From Shinella zoogloeoides (GTDB taxonomy: Bacteria; Pseudomonadota; Alphaproteobacteria; Rhizobiales; Rhizobiaceae), in assembly GCF_033705735.1 (NCBI RefSeq), contig NZ_CP131131.1:806001-870000 (forward strand): 64,000 bases of DNA, in the 5' to 3' direction. The position numbers and the translations under genes were made by a program. Positions 27,299 through 36,149 of the stretch are shown here, in pieces. How positions within the stretch are numbered: the first letter of the stretch is position 1; each line of letters starts with the position of its first letter. The notes beneath the pieces were generated by a model. That model saw only the letters and a list, made by a program, of their open reading frames with translations. It was not told where the DNA came from and searched no databases.

Positions 27299-29548
27299 AT
27301 GATGAATTCGGCATACGGAACGGAAATGGATGCGGCGGGAATGGCATGGCGGGCGGCCTGGCGAAAGCGCCTCTGGCTCGCCTCGACCGTGCTGCTTGCC
27401 GTGACCGCGGCGGGCGGCCATGCGCTGGCGCAGGATGCCGGCGCGACCACGCTGGAGACCGTCACCGTCGACGGCGGCAAGGAGACCGGCCGCGGCCCGG
27501 ACAAGGGCATCGTCGCCAAGACCAGCCGCAGCGCCTCGAAGACCACGACCTCGCTGCGCGAGACGCCGCAGGCCGTGAGCGTGGTGACGCGCGATGAAAT
27601 CGACGCACGCGGCGCCAATTCCGTGCGCGAGGCGCTTCGTTACACGCCGGGCGTCCTCGCGGAGGCCAATGGCGACGACGTTCGCGGCGGCTGGATGTGG
27701 ATCCGCGGCTACAACGCCTATTCCAGGCTCTGGCTCGACGGTCTCGCCCAGGCGGGCGATCCCGACGGCTACGCCTCCTGGCCGATCAATTCCTACGCGC
27801 TGGAGCGCGTCGAGGTGATCAAGGGGCCGGCCTCGGTGCTCTACGGGCAGACCGTGCCCGGCGGGCTGGTCAACCAGGTCAGCAAGCGGCCGCAGACCAC
27901 CGCCCATAACGAGGTCGAGGTGACGACATCCTCGCTCGGCGGCATCCAGACCTCGGCCGACTTCACGGGGCCCCTCGGCAGTGACGGCGACTGGTCTTAC
28001 CGTCTCGTCGGGCAGGGGCGGGATCTCGGCAGCCAGATCGACAAGGAGCGCAACCGGCAGCTCATGCTGTCGCCGAGCCTCACCTGGTCGCCCGACGAGG
28101 ATACCTCGCTCACCCTTTACGGCCTCTACCAGAAGGTGAACCCGAAGAATTTCAGCGGGCGCTTCTATCCTGCATTCGGCACGCTGATCCCCAATCCCGC
28201 CGGGCAGATCCCGACCGACACCCATATGGGCGACTATCTCTCCAATGCGAACGAGTTCGACGCCAATCTCTATACGGCCGGCTACGAGTTCTCGCATAAT
28301 TTCAACGAGAGCCTGACGTTCCGGCAGAACCTCAGATACAGCTATGCCGATCAGAACATGTTCCTGGCGGTCGTCAATCCGGCCTTCACATGGCCGTCGA
28401 ACCCGCCCTCGGGCACCACGCTTGGACGGGTCGTCTCGGCATCCGACGACACGCTGTCGTCCATCGACATCGACAACCAGCTCGAGGCGCGCTTCGAGAC
28501 CGGCGCGCTCGACCATACGATGCTGTTCGGCCTCGAATATTTCCACATCCGGTCCGACCGGCATTTCGGCTCGGCGGCCATCGCCGGGCAGGATTATCTC
28601 CATCCGGTCTATGGCGGCACCTATCCCTTCCCGGCATGGACGACCTCCAGGCTCTCAACGCAGGATCAGGTCGGCGTCTATGCCCAGGACCAGATCCGCT
28701 ACGACAACTGGCTGGCGACGCTCGGCCTTCGCTACGATCATTCCGAGATCACGACGACCGACCGCCTGAAGAACGTGACCTACGAGAACAAGGACAGCGC
28801 GCTTTCGGGCCGCGCGGGCCTTGCCTATCTCTTCGACAACGGCCTGACGCCCTATGCGAGCTTCTCCACGGCGTTCCTGCCGACCATCGGCGCAGACGTG
28901 AACGGCGATCCCTACGAGGCGCAGCAGTCGCGGCAGTTCGAGGTCGGCGTCAAGTACGAGCCGGAAGGCGGGCGCGGCATGATCGGCGTTTCGCTCTACG
29001 ACCTGAAGCTCGACAATGCGCTGACGCCAGTCTACAGCGGCACGGGCGCGACGCTCGGCAATATCCAGACCGGTGAGCAGCGCATCCGCGGCGTCGAGAT
29101 CGAGGGCAAGTACGAGCTGACGCCGGAACTGGACCTGATCGCCTCCTACGCCTATTCCGATTCCAAGGTGCTCGCGACGAATATCGCGACTCAGGTGGGC
29201 AAGGACATGCTCCGCGTGCCGACGCATCAGGGCGCTCTCTGGGTGCAGTACCGGCCGGAATGGGCCGAGGGCCTTGCGTTGAATGCCGGTGTGCGCGCCA
29301 TGTCGTCCTACCATACCGACACGACCTATCTCGACTCGCTCGAAATCCCCGGCCTTGCGCTGGTGGATATTGGTGCGCAATACGATCTAGGCGCCCTGAA
29401 CAAGGATTTTGCCGGAACGACCTTCCGCGTCAACGTCTCCAACCTGTTCAACAGAACCCATGTCGTCCAGTGCACCAATGCCACGGGCGGAAGCTGCAAC
29501 TACGGGCCGGGCCGGACCATCACGGCAAGCCTGAAATTCGAATGGTGA
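27299..29548 (+). CDS. TonB-dependent ferric-siderophore receptor (FhuA/FoxA-like)
   Basis: Outer-membrane receptor of 749 residues. A long signal peptide ends near HALA-QD. The TonB box region (ETVTV, about 51) is followed by a plug domain starting TTTSLRETPQAVSVVTRDE with RGYNAYSRLWLDGL and VLYGQTVPGGLVN, and a 22-strand barrel closing with TASLKFEW. A cysteine pair near the C-terminus (CTNATGGSC) matches the FhuA/FoxA hydroxamate-receptor class. Tandem ATGs lie at 27299 and 27302 behind AGGGCGG. It overlaps the binding-protein gene by 7 bases. Regulation is by the upstream IRO and probably the divergent AraC protein. Confidence 0.94.
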   Translation: MMNSAYGTEMDAAGMAWRAAWRKRLWLASTVLLAVTAAGGHALAQDAGATTLETVTVDGGKETGRGPDKGIVAKTSRSASKTTTSLRETPQAVSVVTRDEIDARGANSVREALRYTPGVLAEANGDDVRGGWMWIRGYNAYSRLWLDGLAQAGDPDGYASWPINSYALERVEVIKGPASVLYGQTVPGGLVNQVSKRPQTTAHNEVEVTTSSLGGIQTSADFTGPLGSDGDWSYRLVGQGRDLGSQIDKERNRQLMLSPSLTWSPDEDTSLTLYGLYQKVNPKNFSGRFYPAFGTLIPNPAGQIPTDTHMGDYLSNANEFDANLYTAGYEFSHNFNESLTFRQNLRYSYADQNMFLAVVNPAFTWPSNPPSGTTLGRVVSASDDTLSSIDIDNQLEARFETGALDHTMLFGLEYFHIRSDRHFGSAAIAGQDYLHPVYGGTYPFPAWTTSRLSTQDQVGVYAQDQIRYDNWLATLGLRYDHSEITTTDRLKNVTYENKDSALSGRAGLAYLFDNGLTPYASFSTAFLPTIGADVNGDPYEAQQSRQFEVGVKYEPEGGRGMIGVSLYDLKLDNALTPVYSGTGATLGNIQTGEQRIRGVEIEGKYELTPELDLIASYAYSDSKVLATNIATQVGKDMLRVPTHQGALWVQYRPEWAEGLALNAGVRAMSSYHTDTTYLDSLEIPGLALVDIGAQYDLGALNKDFAGTTFRVNVSNLFNRTHVVQCTNATGGSCNYGPGRTITASLKFEW

Positions 29549-30714
29549 CGCGATTGGCGACAGCGCGACCGAACGCGACGGGAAGGGCTGGCGGCACGCC
29601 GCCGGCCTTCCGTCTCCTGCACTGGATGCTGGCGGTGGCTGCCTTCCTCATGGCCCTCGCGCTTCCGGCCGAAGGGCGGGCGGAAATCGTGCTGTCGGAT
29701 GCCGCCGGCCGCGAGGTGCGCCTTGCCGCGCCCGCGCGCCGCATCGTCACGAACGAAAGCCTCATCCTCATCTCGCTCGCTCTCGTCGATGCGGATCCCG
29801 TTTCGCGCCTTGCCGGCTGGGCCGCGCCCCAGCGCATCGACCGCGGCATGTACGACGCCTATCGCCGCCGCTTCCCGGCCATCGACGCCATTCCGGCGGT
29901 CGGAAGCGTGCTGCCGGGCAAGACCTCGACGGAGGCGATCCTTTCCGTCAAGCCGGACCTCTTCGTCGTGTCGATCTGGGAAACCGGCTGGACGGAGATC
30001 GTCGCCACGCTGGAGGCGGCGGGCGTACCCGTCATCTTCCTCGACGGGCCGGTGAACGACGGCAAGGGCCCGGCGGAAACGACGGCCTTTTCCGTCGCGC
30101 TGCTGGCGAAGGCCGTTGGGCAGGAGGCGAAAGGCGAGGCCTTCGGCGATTTCCTGCGCACCCGCTACAAGCGCATCACGGATCGCACGGCGGCGCTGGA
30201 GCCGGTTTCGGTGCTTGTCGACGCCCATGCCGGCGCGACCTGCTGCTCGACGCCGGGCAAGGGCAACCGCATGACGGAATATCTGCGGCTTGCCGGCGGA
30301 AGGAGCATCGGCGCCGACGTGCCCGGCTATGACGGACAGCTCAGCCCCGAATATGTCATCGGCACGGATCCGACGGTCTATATCGCGACCGGCGGCCCGC
30401 ATCTTGTCGCCCAGGGCGGCCTCGTCCTCGGCGGCGGCATTTCCGAGGCGGCCGCGCAGGCATCCTTCGCCGACATTCTCGGCAAGGGCATGCGAGAGGC
30501 GCTGACGGCCGTGCACGAGGGCAGGGCTCATGCCGTCTCGCACCAGCTTTCCATCTCGGTGCTCAACATCCTCATCTTCGAGTGCTTCGCCAAATGGATG
30601 CATCCCGACCGCTTCGCGGATGTCGATCCCGCCGAGACGCTCGCCGAGATCAATGCCCGTTTCCTGGCGGTGCCGCTCGAAGGCACGTTCTGGATCGACT
30701 ACAAGCCGCAGTAA
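29542..30714 (+). CDS. Iron-siderophore ABC transporter substrate-binding protein (FepB/BtuF-like)
   Basis: Periplasmic binding protein of 390 residues with an unusually long N-terminal leader (hydrophobic core LLHWMLAVAAFLMALALP, cleavage near GRA-EI). The mature part begins IVLSDAAGREVRLAAPARRIV, the standard opening of class III (TroA-fold) siderophore-binding proteins, and includes KPDLFVVS and an Fe-siderophore-like C-terminal helix. It starts within the last codons of the receptor gene, so the two are translationally coupled. No FecCD permease or ATPase gene follows; those must be supplied elsewhere. Confidence 0.88.
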   Translation: MVTRLATARPNATGRAGGTPPAFRLLHWMLAVAAFLMALALPAEGRAEIVLSDAAGREVRLAAPARRIVTNESLILISLALVDADPVSRLAGWAAPQRIDRGMYDAYRRRFPAIDAIPAVGSVLPGKTSTEAILSVKPDLFVVSIWETGWTEIVATLEAAGVPVIFLDGPVNDGKGPAETTAFSVALLAKAVGQEAKGEAFGDFLRTRYKRITDRTAALEPVSVLVDAHAGATCCSTPGKGNRMTEYLRLAGGRSIGADVPGYDGQLSPEYVIGTDPTVYIATGGPHLVAQGGLVLGGGISEAAAQASFADILGKGMREALTAVHEGRAHAVSHQLSISVLNILIFECFAKWMHPDRFADVDPAETLAEINARFLAVPLEGTFWIDYKPQ

Positions 30715-30724
30715 GGACGAGAAC

Positions 30725-31804
30725 ATGCAAGCCAGGCAATATACCGCACAGGCCCGGATCGCGCTCAGCAATCCCGGCCCCGTCATCGCGGACTTCTGCG
30801 CGCACATGGTTGAGCACAATGCGGTGGTGAGCGAGGGCCCGGAGGGCCCAGAGCTGCGGCTCGGCGCCATTCGCGCCCGCTTCTCGCGCGACGGCGACGC
30901 GACGCTGGTCGATGTCGCCGCGCCCGATCTCGAAGGGCTCTATCTTGCCCGCATGTCCGTCGCCTCGCATATCCTGGAATTTGCCGGCGACGATCCGCCG
31001 GTCATCGCCTGGACGGGCGACGGCGGCGAGATCGCCCGCCCGCCGAACTTCCAGATCCTTGAGGTCATAGGCTGTCGCACGCTCACCCCGCATATGCGCC
31101 GGCTGACGCTGGCCGGCGAGAACGTCGCGCGTTTCGCCGGCCTCGATGCACTGCACCTCAACCTCATGGTCCAGCGCCCGGAGGCGGCAAGGCCGCAATG
31201 GCCGCGGGTCGGCGCCAACGGGATGATCGAATGGGAGGAGCCGGACCTGCGCCCGCTGATGCGCAAGTACACGGTCCGCTCGCTCGACCTTGCCGCCGGA
31301 ACGCTCGATATCGATTTCGTGTTGCACGAGGACGCCGGGCCGGGCTCGGATTTCGCCGCGCGGGCGGCGGTCGGCGATTTGGTCGGCGTGGTCGGCCCCG
31401 GTGGCGGCGGCCTCGCTGCGGCGGACTGGTATCTCTTCGCCGGGGACGAGACGGCCCTGCCGGCCATCGCCCGCATGCTGGAAGCCCTGCCGGCGGAAGC
31501 ACGCGGCCATGCATTCCTGGAGGTCGCCGACGCGGCCGAGGTGCAGCCGCTTGCCGCCCCGCCCGGCATCGCGGTCGCGTGGCTGATGCGCGATGGCAAG
31601 GCAGCCGGCACCACGACCCTGCTCATCGACGCGGTTCGCGCCACCGCCTTTCCGGCGGAAGGCGAAAAGGTCTATCTCTGGGCCGGCTGCGAATTCGAAG
31701 CTTTCCGCGCGATCCGTGCCTTCGCCCGCCAGGAAAAGGCGCTCACCGGCGACGAGCACCTCGTCGTCTCCTACTGGCGCCGCGGAACGGTCGAGGGCGC
31801 CTAG
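30725..31804 (+). CDS. Siderophore-interacting protein with N-terminal DUF2218 domain
   Basis: Cytoplasmic flavoprotein of 359 residues, ferric-siderophore reductase type (ViuB/YqjH). Residues 1-95 form a DUF2218-like domain (ADFCAHMVEHN to VASHILEFA). The FAD-binding SIP domain (about 110-240) has MRKYTVRSLD (the RxYTxR flavin motif), and the C-terminal SIP domain has YLFAGDETALPAIARML and ends ISYWRRG-like (VVSYWRRG). It would release iron from the siderophore imported by the receptor. AAGGACG precedes the ATG, 10 bases after the binding-protein gene. The two-domain fusion replaces what are usually separate proteins. Confidence 0.9.
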   Translation: MQARQYTAQARIALSNPGPVIADFCAHMVEHNAVVSEGPEGPELRLGAIRARFSRDGDATLVDVAAPDLEGLYLARMSVASHILEFAGDDPPVIAWTGDGGEIARPPNFQILEVIGCRTLTPHMRRLTLAGENVARFAGLDALHLNLMVQRPEAARPQWPRVGANGMIEWEEPDLRPLMRKYTVRSLDLAAGTLDIDFVLHEDAGPGSDFAARAAVGDLVGVVGPGGGGLAAADWYLFAGDETALPAIARMLEALPAEARGHAFLEVADAAEVQPLAAPPGIAVAWLMRDGKAAGTTTLLIDAVRATAFPAEGEKVYLWAGCEFEAFRAIRAFARQEKALTGDEHLVVSYWRRGTVEGA

Positions 31805-31841
31805 GCTGTGCGCTGCTCGCTGCTGCAAGGATGCCGGTCGA

Positions 31842-32816
31842 TCAAGGCTTGGAAGTTGCTTTCCGTGCCTTTTCAATCTGCCTCGCCAGAATACACATCA
31901 ACTCGAACATGATGGTCGCGCCGGCGATGGAGGTCATGCCGGCAAGGTCGAACGGCGGTGAAACCTCCACGACATCGGCGCCGACGAGGTTGAGGCCGTC
32001 GAGCAGCCGGACCATCTGCTGCGCTTCCCGCGTCGTGAAGCCACCGATTTCCGGTGTGCCGGTCCCGGGAGCCATCGACGGATCGATCGCGTCGATGTCG
32101 AATGTCACATAGGTCGGGTTCTGGCCGACTATCTCGCGCGCTTCGGCCATGACGTCCTCGACGCCGCGGCCCACGAATTCCTCCATATAGATAATGCGAA
32201 TTCCCTGGGCGATGGCCCAGTCATGCTCGTCCGGGGCATAAACCGAACCGCGAATTCCGATCTGGACGATGCGGCGCGGATCGAGAAGTCCCTCCTCGAT
32301 CGCACGTCGGAAAGGGGTGCCATGCGTGTAGGGATTGTTTCCGAAATAGGTGTCGTTCGTATCGGAATGAGCGTCGAACTGGATGAGCCCGACCTGCTTC
32401 TGCCTTGCGACTGCGCGCAGGATAGGCAGGGTGGTCAAATGATCGCCGCCGACGCACAGGGGAAGCGCCCCGGCGCTGACGATTTCGGCAACGCCTTCCT
32501 CGATCAGCCGGAGGGCGTCCAGCAGATCGATCGGGTTGACCGCAAGGTCACCGATATCGGCGATGTTGGCGACGCGAAATGGCTCCGTCTTGAAGACGTG
32601 GTGGGTGCTGCGCATCAGGCTGGATTGGTTGCGGACCTCCCGAGGGCCATGGCGCGCGCCGGCCCGGTTGGTCGTTCCACCATCCCAGGGAATGCCGGCC
32701 AGAGCAATGTCGAGGCCCTTCGGAGAGGGAACTGCAGGCAGCCGCATGAATGTCGCGTGACCGGCAAACCGGGGTACCTTTGCGGCATCTACAGGTTGAT
32801 GGAACGTCTCGCTCAT
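31842..32816 (-). CDS. Ureohydrolase, agmatinase/guanidinobutyrase family
   Basis: Mn2+-dependent hydrolase of 324 residues releasing urea from agmatine or another guanidino compound. Metal motifs are GGDH (about 128), FDAHSDTND (about 150-158) and FDIDAIDPSMAPGTGTPE (about 238-255). GIPWDGGTTNRAGARHGP is a family signature. GGAGGAAG precedes the start at 32816. It is a single gene with no adc or puu gene beside it; the window's polyamine-type importer lies 25 kb away. Agmatinase, guanidinobutyrase and guanidinopropionase cannot be separated by eye. Confidence 0.9.
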   Translation of the reverse strand: MSETFHQPVDAAKVPRFAGHATFMRLPAVPSPKGLDIALAGIPWDGGTTNRAGARHGPREVRNQSSLMRSTHHVFKTEPFRVANIADIGDLAVNPIDLLDALRLIEEGVAEIVSAGALPLCVGGDHLTTLPILRAVARQKQVGLIQFDAHSDTNDTYFGNNPYTHGTPFRRAIEEGLLDPRRIVQIGIRGSVYAPDEHDWAIAQGIRIIYMEEFVGRGVEDVMAEAREIVGQNPTYVTFDIDAIDPSMAPGTGTPEIGGFTTREAQQMVRLLDGLNLVGADVVEVSPPFDLAGMTSIAGATIMFELMCILARQIEKARKATSKP

Positions 32817-33218
32817 TCAGGCTTCCTCCCCGAGATCAAGAAAAAACCCGCACGACGGGACCTGCCCGTCATGGGGAATCGATATCAGGCTACCTTTGAG
32901 ACCGTACCAGTCAATCACCGAAATGGGCCCGCCTGATTCCGCAACGGTGGCCGTCTGAGCCGCTCGGTGTCAGCCCGTGACGGATCGTAGACGAAACCGT
33001 ATTTGCGCGCGATTTCCTCGCGCGGCTGCAGGAAGATGCGGCTGCAATGCCTCTTGCTTGCAGATGAACTCATATGGAGCCGGTGTCCGGAGTTGCAGGC
33101 GCCAGCAATGTAGCGGGATGTAGGCTTCTATGGCGGGCTGGTGTTTCCGGAATGACATACTGCTGTTACCCTCGATCCGAGTGACGGCTCGCGGATAATG
33201 GTAGCAGAGGACGAGGCA
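32817..33218. other. 402-base gap with possible gene remnant
   Basis: No convincing gene. On the minus strand two overlapping frames look protein-like in part: 32970-33158 (62 codons, MSFRKHQPAIEAYIPLH...) and 32915-33073 (52 codons, with a stretch LQPREEIARKYGFVYDPS). Neither has a good ribosome-binding site, and the plausible segments lie in different frames, as a frameshifted remnant would. The left end (32817-32870) must hold the ureohydrolase promoter, and the right end that of the secreted-protein gene. Confidence 0.25.
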
Positions 33219-33794
33219 ATGACAGCAGCAAGGTTCGTGTCGGTCTTCCTCGTTCTGATTCTTATGGCGGTCCCTGCCGGGGCCCAGGTCGTCGACTTCC
33301 TCGGCATACCGGGGCCGATCGATCTCGACGGGACGTCATACGAGCTGGCATGGAGTTCCCGGCCATCGGAAAATTACAGCAAACAGGAATATGTCCCGGC
33401 GGGCCAATCCGTCGAACAATACCACCAGATGCTTCTGGTTGAACGTGTGACAGGTGACGCCAAGGTCATCGATGTCGTCAAAAGCCAGATCGAGATGCTG
33501 CGAGAGCGGAAGAATACCGACCCTCTCGCCCATTTCGAAATTCTGCAAAAAAATGCTCTCGGCGAAGTGGCGCTCGACTTCCTGGTCAGCACCAGGGATC
33601 CGAAGGGGGAGTATATTGTCGAATGGAACCTGTATCGCTATGTGCCGACAAAGTCCGGCGTCCTGCTGTTCGCCGTGAGCCACCGGGCTTACGGAAATGA
33701 CAATACAAAAGTGTTTCTCGGCCGCCTGAAGCAGTTGCGGGCTGGGCAGACACGGGCGTTGCTGGAAGCATCCCTGCCGGAACCGAAGAATTAG
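33219..33794 (+). CDS. Secreted protein of unknown function (191 aa)
   Basis: The start at 33219 follows GAGGACGAGG; an in-frame ATG 21 bases upstream is less favoured. A clear Sec signal peptide (ARFVSVFLVLILMAVPAGA-QV) implies export to the periplasm. The mature part is a mixed alpha/beta domain of about 165 residues with no cysteines and no motif I recognise; YKQEYVPAGQSVEQY-like text (actual: SKQEYVPAGQSVEQYHQM) and a repeated hydrophobic pattern suggest a compact globular fold. It stands alone between promoters. Confidence 0.7.
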   Translation: MTAARFVSVFLVLILMAVPAGAQVVDFLGIPGPIDLDGTSYELAWSSRPSENYSKQEYVPAGQSVEQYHQMLLVERVTGDAKVIDVVKSQIEMLRERKNTDPLAHFEILQKNALGEVALDFLVSTRDPKGEYIVEWNLYRYVPTKSGVLLFAVSHRAYGNDNTKVFLGRLKQLRAGQTRALLEASLPEPKN

Positions 33795-33899
33795 CCTTTC
33801 GATATCCCAGGCCGCGGATGTCCCTGCCGACCACCTAGGCGGCTGCGTCCGATCAAATGCTCGCCCGCGTCGACGGTTTCTCCGGCCACTGGAGCGGCG

Positions 33900-34532
33900 T
33901 CATTCCCCGTGTGGCGGCATCGTGTCTTTCGCCTCTCCGCTCCTGAAAACCGGCGGCGATGTTCCCTCCCAGCTCTTTGCGAGCGGTCCGGCGGCGAGCG
34001 CGAGGAGATCGATGGCGCGCGCCGCGAGATGGTCGACGACCTCCGCGAGGGATTGCGGCAGGTGGTAGAAGGCCGGAACGGGTGGCATGACGATCGCGCC
34101 CATCTCGGTGACGGCGCACATGTTACGCAGGTGGCCGAGATGAAGCGGCGTCTCGCGCGCGAGCAGGATCAGGCGGCGACGTTCCTTCAATTGCACGTCG
34201 GCCGCGCGCGCAAGCAGGGTGTCGGTGCGGCCGGTGGCGACAGCCGAAAGCGTCTGCATGGAGCAGGGCGCGATCACCATGCCGCTGACCGGAAAGGAGC
34301 CGCTGGCGATCGATGCGCCGATATCGCCATTCGGGTGATGGCAGCGGACGAGGGGCAGGAGGCTTTCCATCGCATCCGGTCCGCATTCCAGATCGAGCGT
34401 GCGCCGCGCCGCGTCGGAGACGACGAGATGGATCTCGACATGTGGCAGGGCTGAAAGCCGCTCGACGATCCGCACGCCGAGCGCTGCGCCCGAAGCGCCG
34501 GAAATGCCGACCACGACGCGCTCGTTTCTCAT
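33900..34532 (-). CDS. ubiX: Flavin prenyltransferase UbiX
   Basis: Makes prenylated FMN, the cofactor of UbiD, from FMN and dimethylallyl phosphate. 210 residues with the start at 34532. The N-terminus VVVGISGASGAALGVRI is the UbiX/Pad1 flavin-binding signature, and GMVIAPCSMQTLSAVATG, RRLILLARETPLH and AIVMPPVPAFYHLP are conserved active-site stretches (given here as separate hallmarks). It overlaps the ubiD stop codon by 4 bases, so cofactor and apoenzyme are coupled. The C-terminal 20 residues (after LAKSWEG) are an unconserved tail. Confidence 0.94.
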   Translation of the reverse strand: MRNERVVVGISGASGAALGVRIVERLSALPHVEIHLVVSDAARRTLDLECGPDAMESLLPLVRCHHPNGDIGASIASGSFPVSGMVIAPCSMQTLSAVATGRTDTLLARAADVQLKERRRLILLARETPLHLGHLRNMCAVTEMGAIVMPPVPAFYHLPQSLAEVVDHLAARAIDLLALAAGPLAKSWEGTSPPVFRSGEAKDTMPPHGE

Positions 34533-36040
34533 GCGCTCGCACCATCGAGACCGAGGGAGGCCCAGAGGCCGTCGATCCGTGCGGTGACGTCCGGAGCCAT
34601 GGCGAGCACCCGGCCCCATTCGCGGTCGGTCTCCGCGCCGATCTTGGTCGTGGCGTCCAGTCCGAGCTTGCTGCCGAGGCCGCTTTGCGGCGAGGCGAAG
34701 TCGAGATAGTCGATGGGTGTATTCTCCACGACCATCAGGTCGCGGCCGGCGTCGAAGCGGGTGGACAGCGCCCAGATCACGTCCGGCCAGGATCTCACGT
34801 CGATATCGTCGTCCACGGCGACGATCAGCTTGGTGTAGCTGAACTGCGGCAGCATGGACCAGAGGCCCATCATCACCCGCCGCGCCTGGCCGGGATAGCG
34901 CTTGTCGATGGAGACCACCATGGCGCGATAGGAGCAGGCTTCGGGTGGCAGCCACAGGTCGCGGATTTCCGGGAACTGACGCTTTACCAGCGGTACGAAG
35001 AGCGCGTTCATCGCCTCGCCGAGCCGGGAAGGTTCGTCCGGCGGCCGGCCGGTATAGGTGGAAAGGTAGAGCGGGTTGCGGCGCATCGTGATCGCCGAGA
35101 GCGTCATTACCGGAAAGGGCTCGACGGCATTGTAGTAGCCCGTATGGTCGCCATAGGGGCCTTCGTCGGCCGCCTCGGTGGCCGAGACGGTGCCTTCGAG
35201 CACGATCTCCGCACTGGCCGGCACGGGCAGCGGAACGGTCACGCCGCCCGCCGTCTCCTGCCTGCGGCCGCCGAGCACGCCGGCGAAGGAGAGTTCGCTC
35301 ATGCCGTCCGGCAGAGGCATGACGGCCGAGAGAATGGTGGCCGGGTCCGCGCCGATCGCCACCGCCACCGGCATGTCGCGGCCGCGTTCCTTCCAAAGCC
35401 GGTGATGCCGCGCCCCGCCGCGATGCGCCAGCCAGCGCATGACCAGCCGGTTCCGTCCGAGTTTCTGCATGCGGTAGATGCCGACATTCACGTCCGCCGG
35501 ATCGTCCGGCGCGCAGGTGATGACGAGCGGCCAGGTGATGAGCGGCGCGGGCTCGCCCGGCCAGCAGGTCTGGATCGGCAACCGTCCGAGATCGACATCG
35601 CCGTTCCGCCAGACGATCTCCTGGCAGGGCGGATGCCGCGTCTTGCGCGGGTTCATCGAAAGGGCCGCCTTCAGGTGCGGCAGCTTTTCCCAGGCATCGC
35701 GCAGCGAGCGGGGTGGCCTCGGATCGCGCAGATCCGCGAGGAAGGCCGCAAGGCGCGGCAGGCCGCCCGTCTCCAGCCCGAAGCCCCATTCGATGCGCTC
35801 GCGCGTACCGAAGAGATTGGCAAGGAGGGGGATGGGCTGGATATTGCCCGCGGCATCGACCGGCTGCTCGAAGAGCAGCGCAGGTCCTTCCTCGGCCAAT
35901 ACGCGGCGGTGGATCTCCGTGATCTCGTGGATCAGCGAGACCGGCTCGCGGATGCGCACCAACTGCGCGCGCCGCTCGAGCAGGGCGACGAAATCCTGAA
36001 GGCCATCGAAGCGGCGAGGAATGGGGGCATCGGCTTTCAT
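34529..36040 (-). CDS. ubiD: 4-hydroxy-3-polyprenylbenzoate decarboxylase UbiD
   Basis: prFMN-dependent decarboxylase of ubiquinone synthesis, 503 residues, close to E. coli UbiD (497). The whole length resembles that enzyme: NVGIYRMQ (with the conserved Arg), WLAHRGGARHH, DEGPYGDHTGYYNAVE (with the catalytic acidic residues), YPGQARRVMMGLWSMLPQF, and the C-terminal SKLGLDATTKIGAETDREWG (each as a hallmark). The start at 36040 aligns with the family N-terminus; the frame is open further upstream. It is divergent from ubiT-ubiU-ubiV and coupled to ubiX. Confidence 0.94.
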   Translation of the reverse strand: MKADAPIPRRFDGLQDFVALLERRAQLVRIREPVSLIHEITEIHRRVLAEEGPALLFEQPVDAAGNIQPIPLLANLFGTRERIEWGFGLETGGLPRLAAFLADLRDPRPPRSLRDAWEKLPHLKAALSMNPRKTRHPPCQEIVWRNGDVDLGRLPIQTCWPGEPAPLITWPLVITCAPDDPADVNVGIYRMQKLGRNRLVMRWLAHRGGARHHRLWKERGRDMPVAVAIGADPATILSAVMPLPDGMSELSFAGVLGGRRQETAGGVTVPLPVPASAEIVLEGTVSATEAADEGPYGDHTGYYNAVEPFPVMTLSAITMRRNPLYLSTYTGRPPDEPSRLGEAMNALFVPLVKRQFPEIRDLWLPPEACSYRAMVVSIDKRYPGQARRVMMGLWSMLPQFSYTKLIVAVDDDIDVRSWPDVIWALSTRFDAGRDLMVVENTPIDYLDFASPQSGLGSKLGLDATTKIGAETDREWGRVLAMAPDVTARIDGLWASLGLDGASA

Positions 36041-36149
36041 GGGATGCGATTGCCGGGAAAAAACGTTCCGGTCTTTGTGCTGGCGCAAATTCGCGCCGGG
36101 CAAGGCTTCCTAGGTTCCGGCCGTTCGTTTTTTCGCAAGGGCCGCTTTC
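36041..36149. promoter_or_regulatory. Divergent promoter region ubiD / ubiT
   Basis: 109 bases between the two ubiquinone operons. It contains GGCGC-AAATTC-GCGCC (36082-36097), an interrupted palindrome that could be an operator. I looked for a TTGAT-N4-ATCAA anaerobox, expected for oxygen-responsive control, and did not see one. Confidence 0.35.

Noticed and set aside
36041..36149. FNR/FixK anaerobox between ubiD and ubiT
   Set aside because: No TTGAT-N4-ATCAA or close variant was found on either strand.
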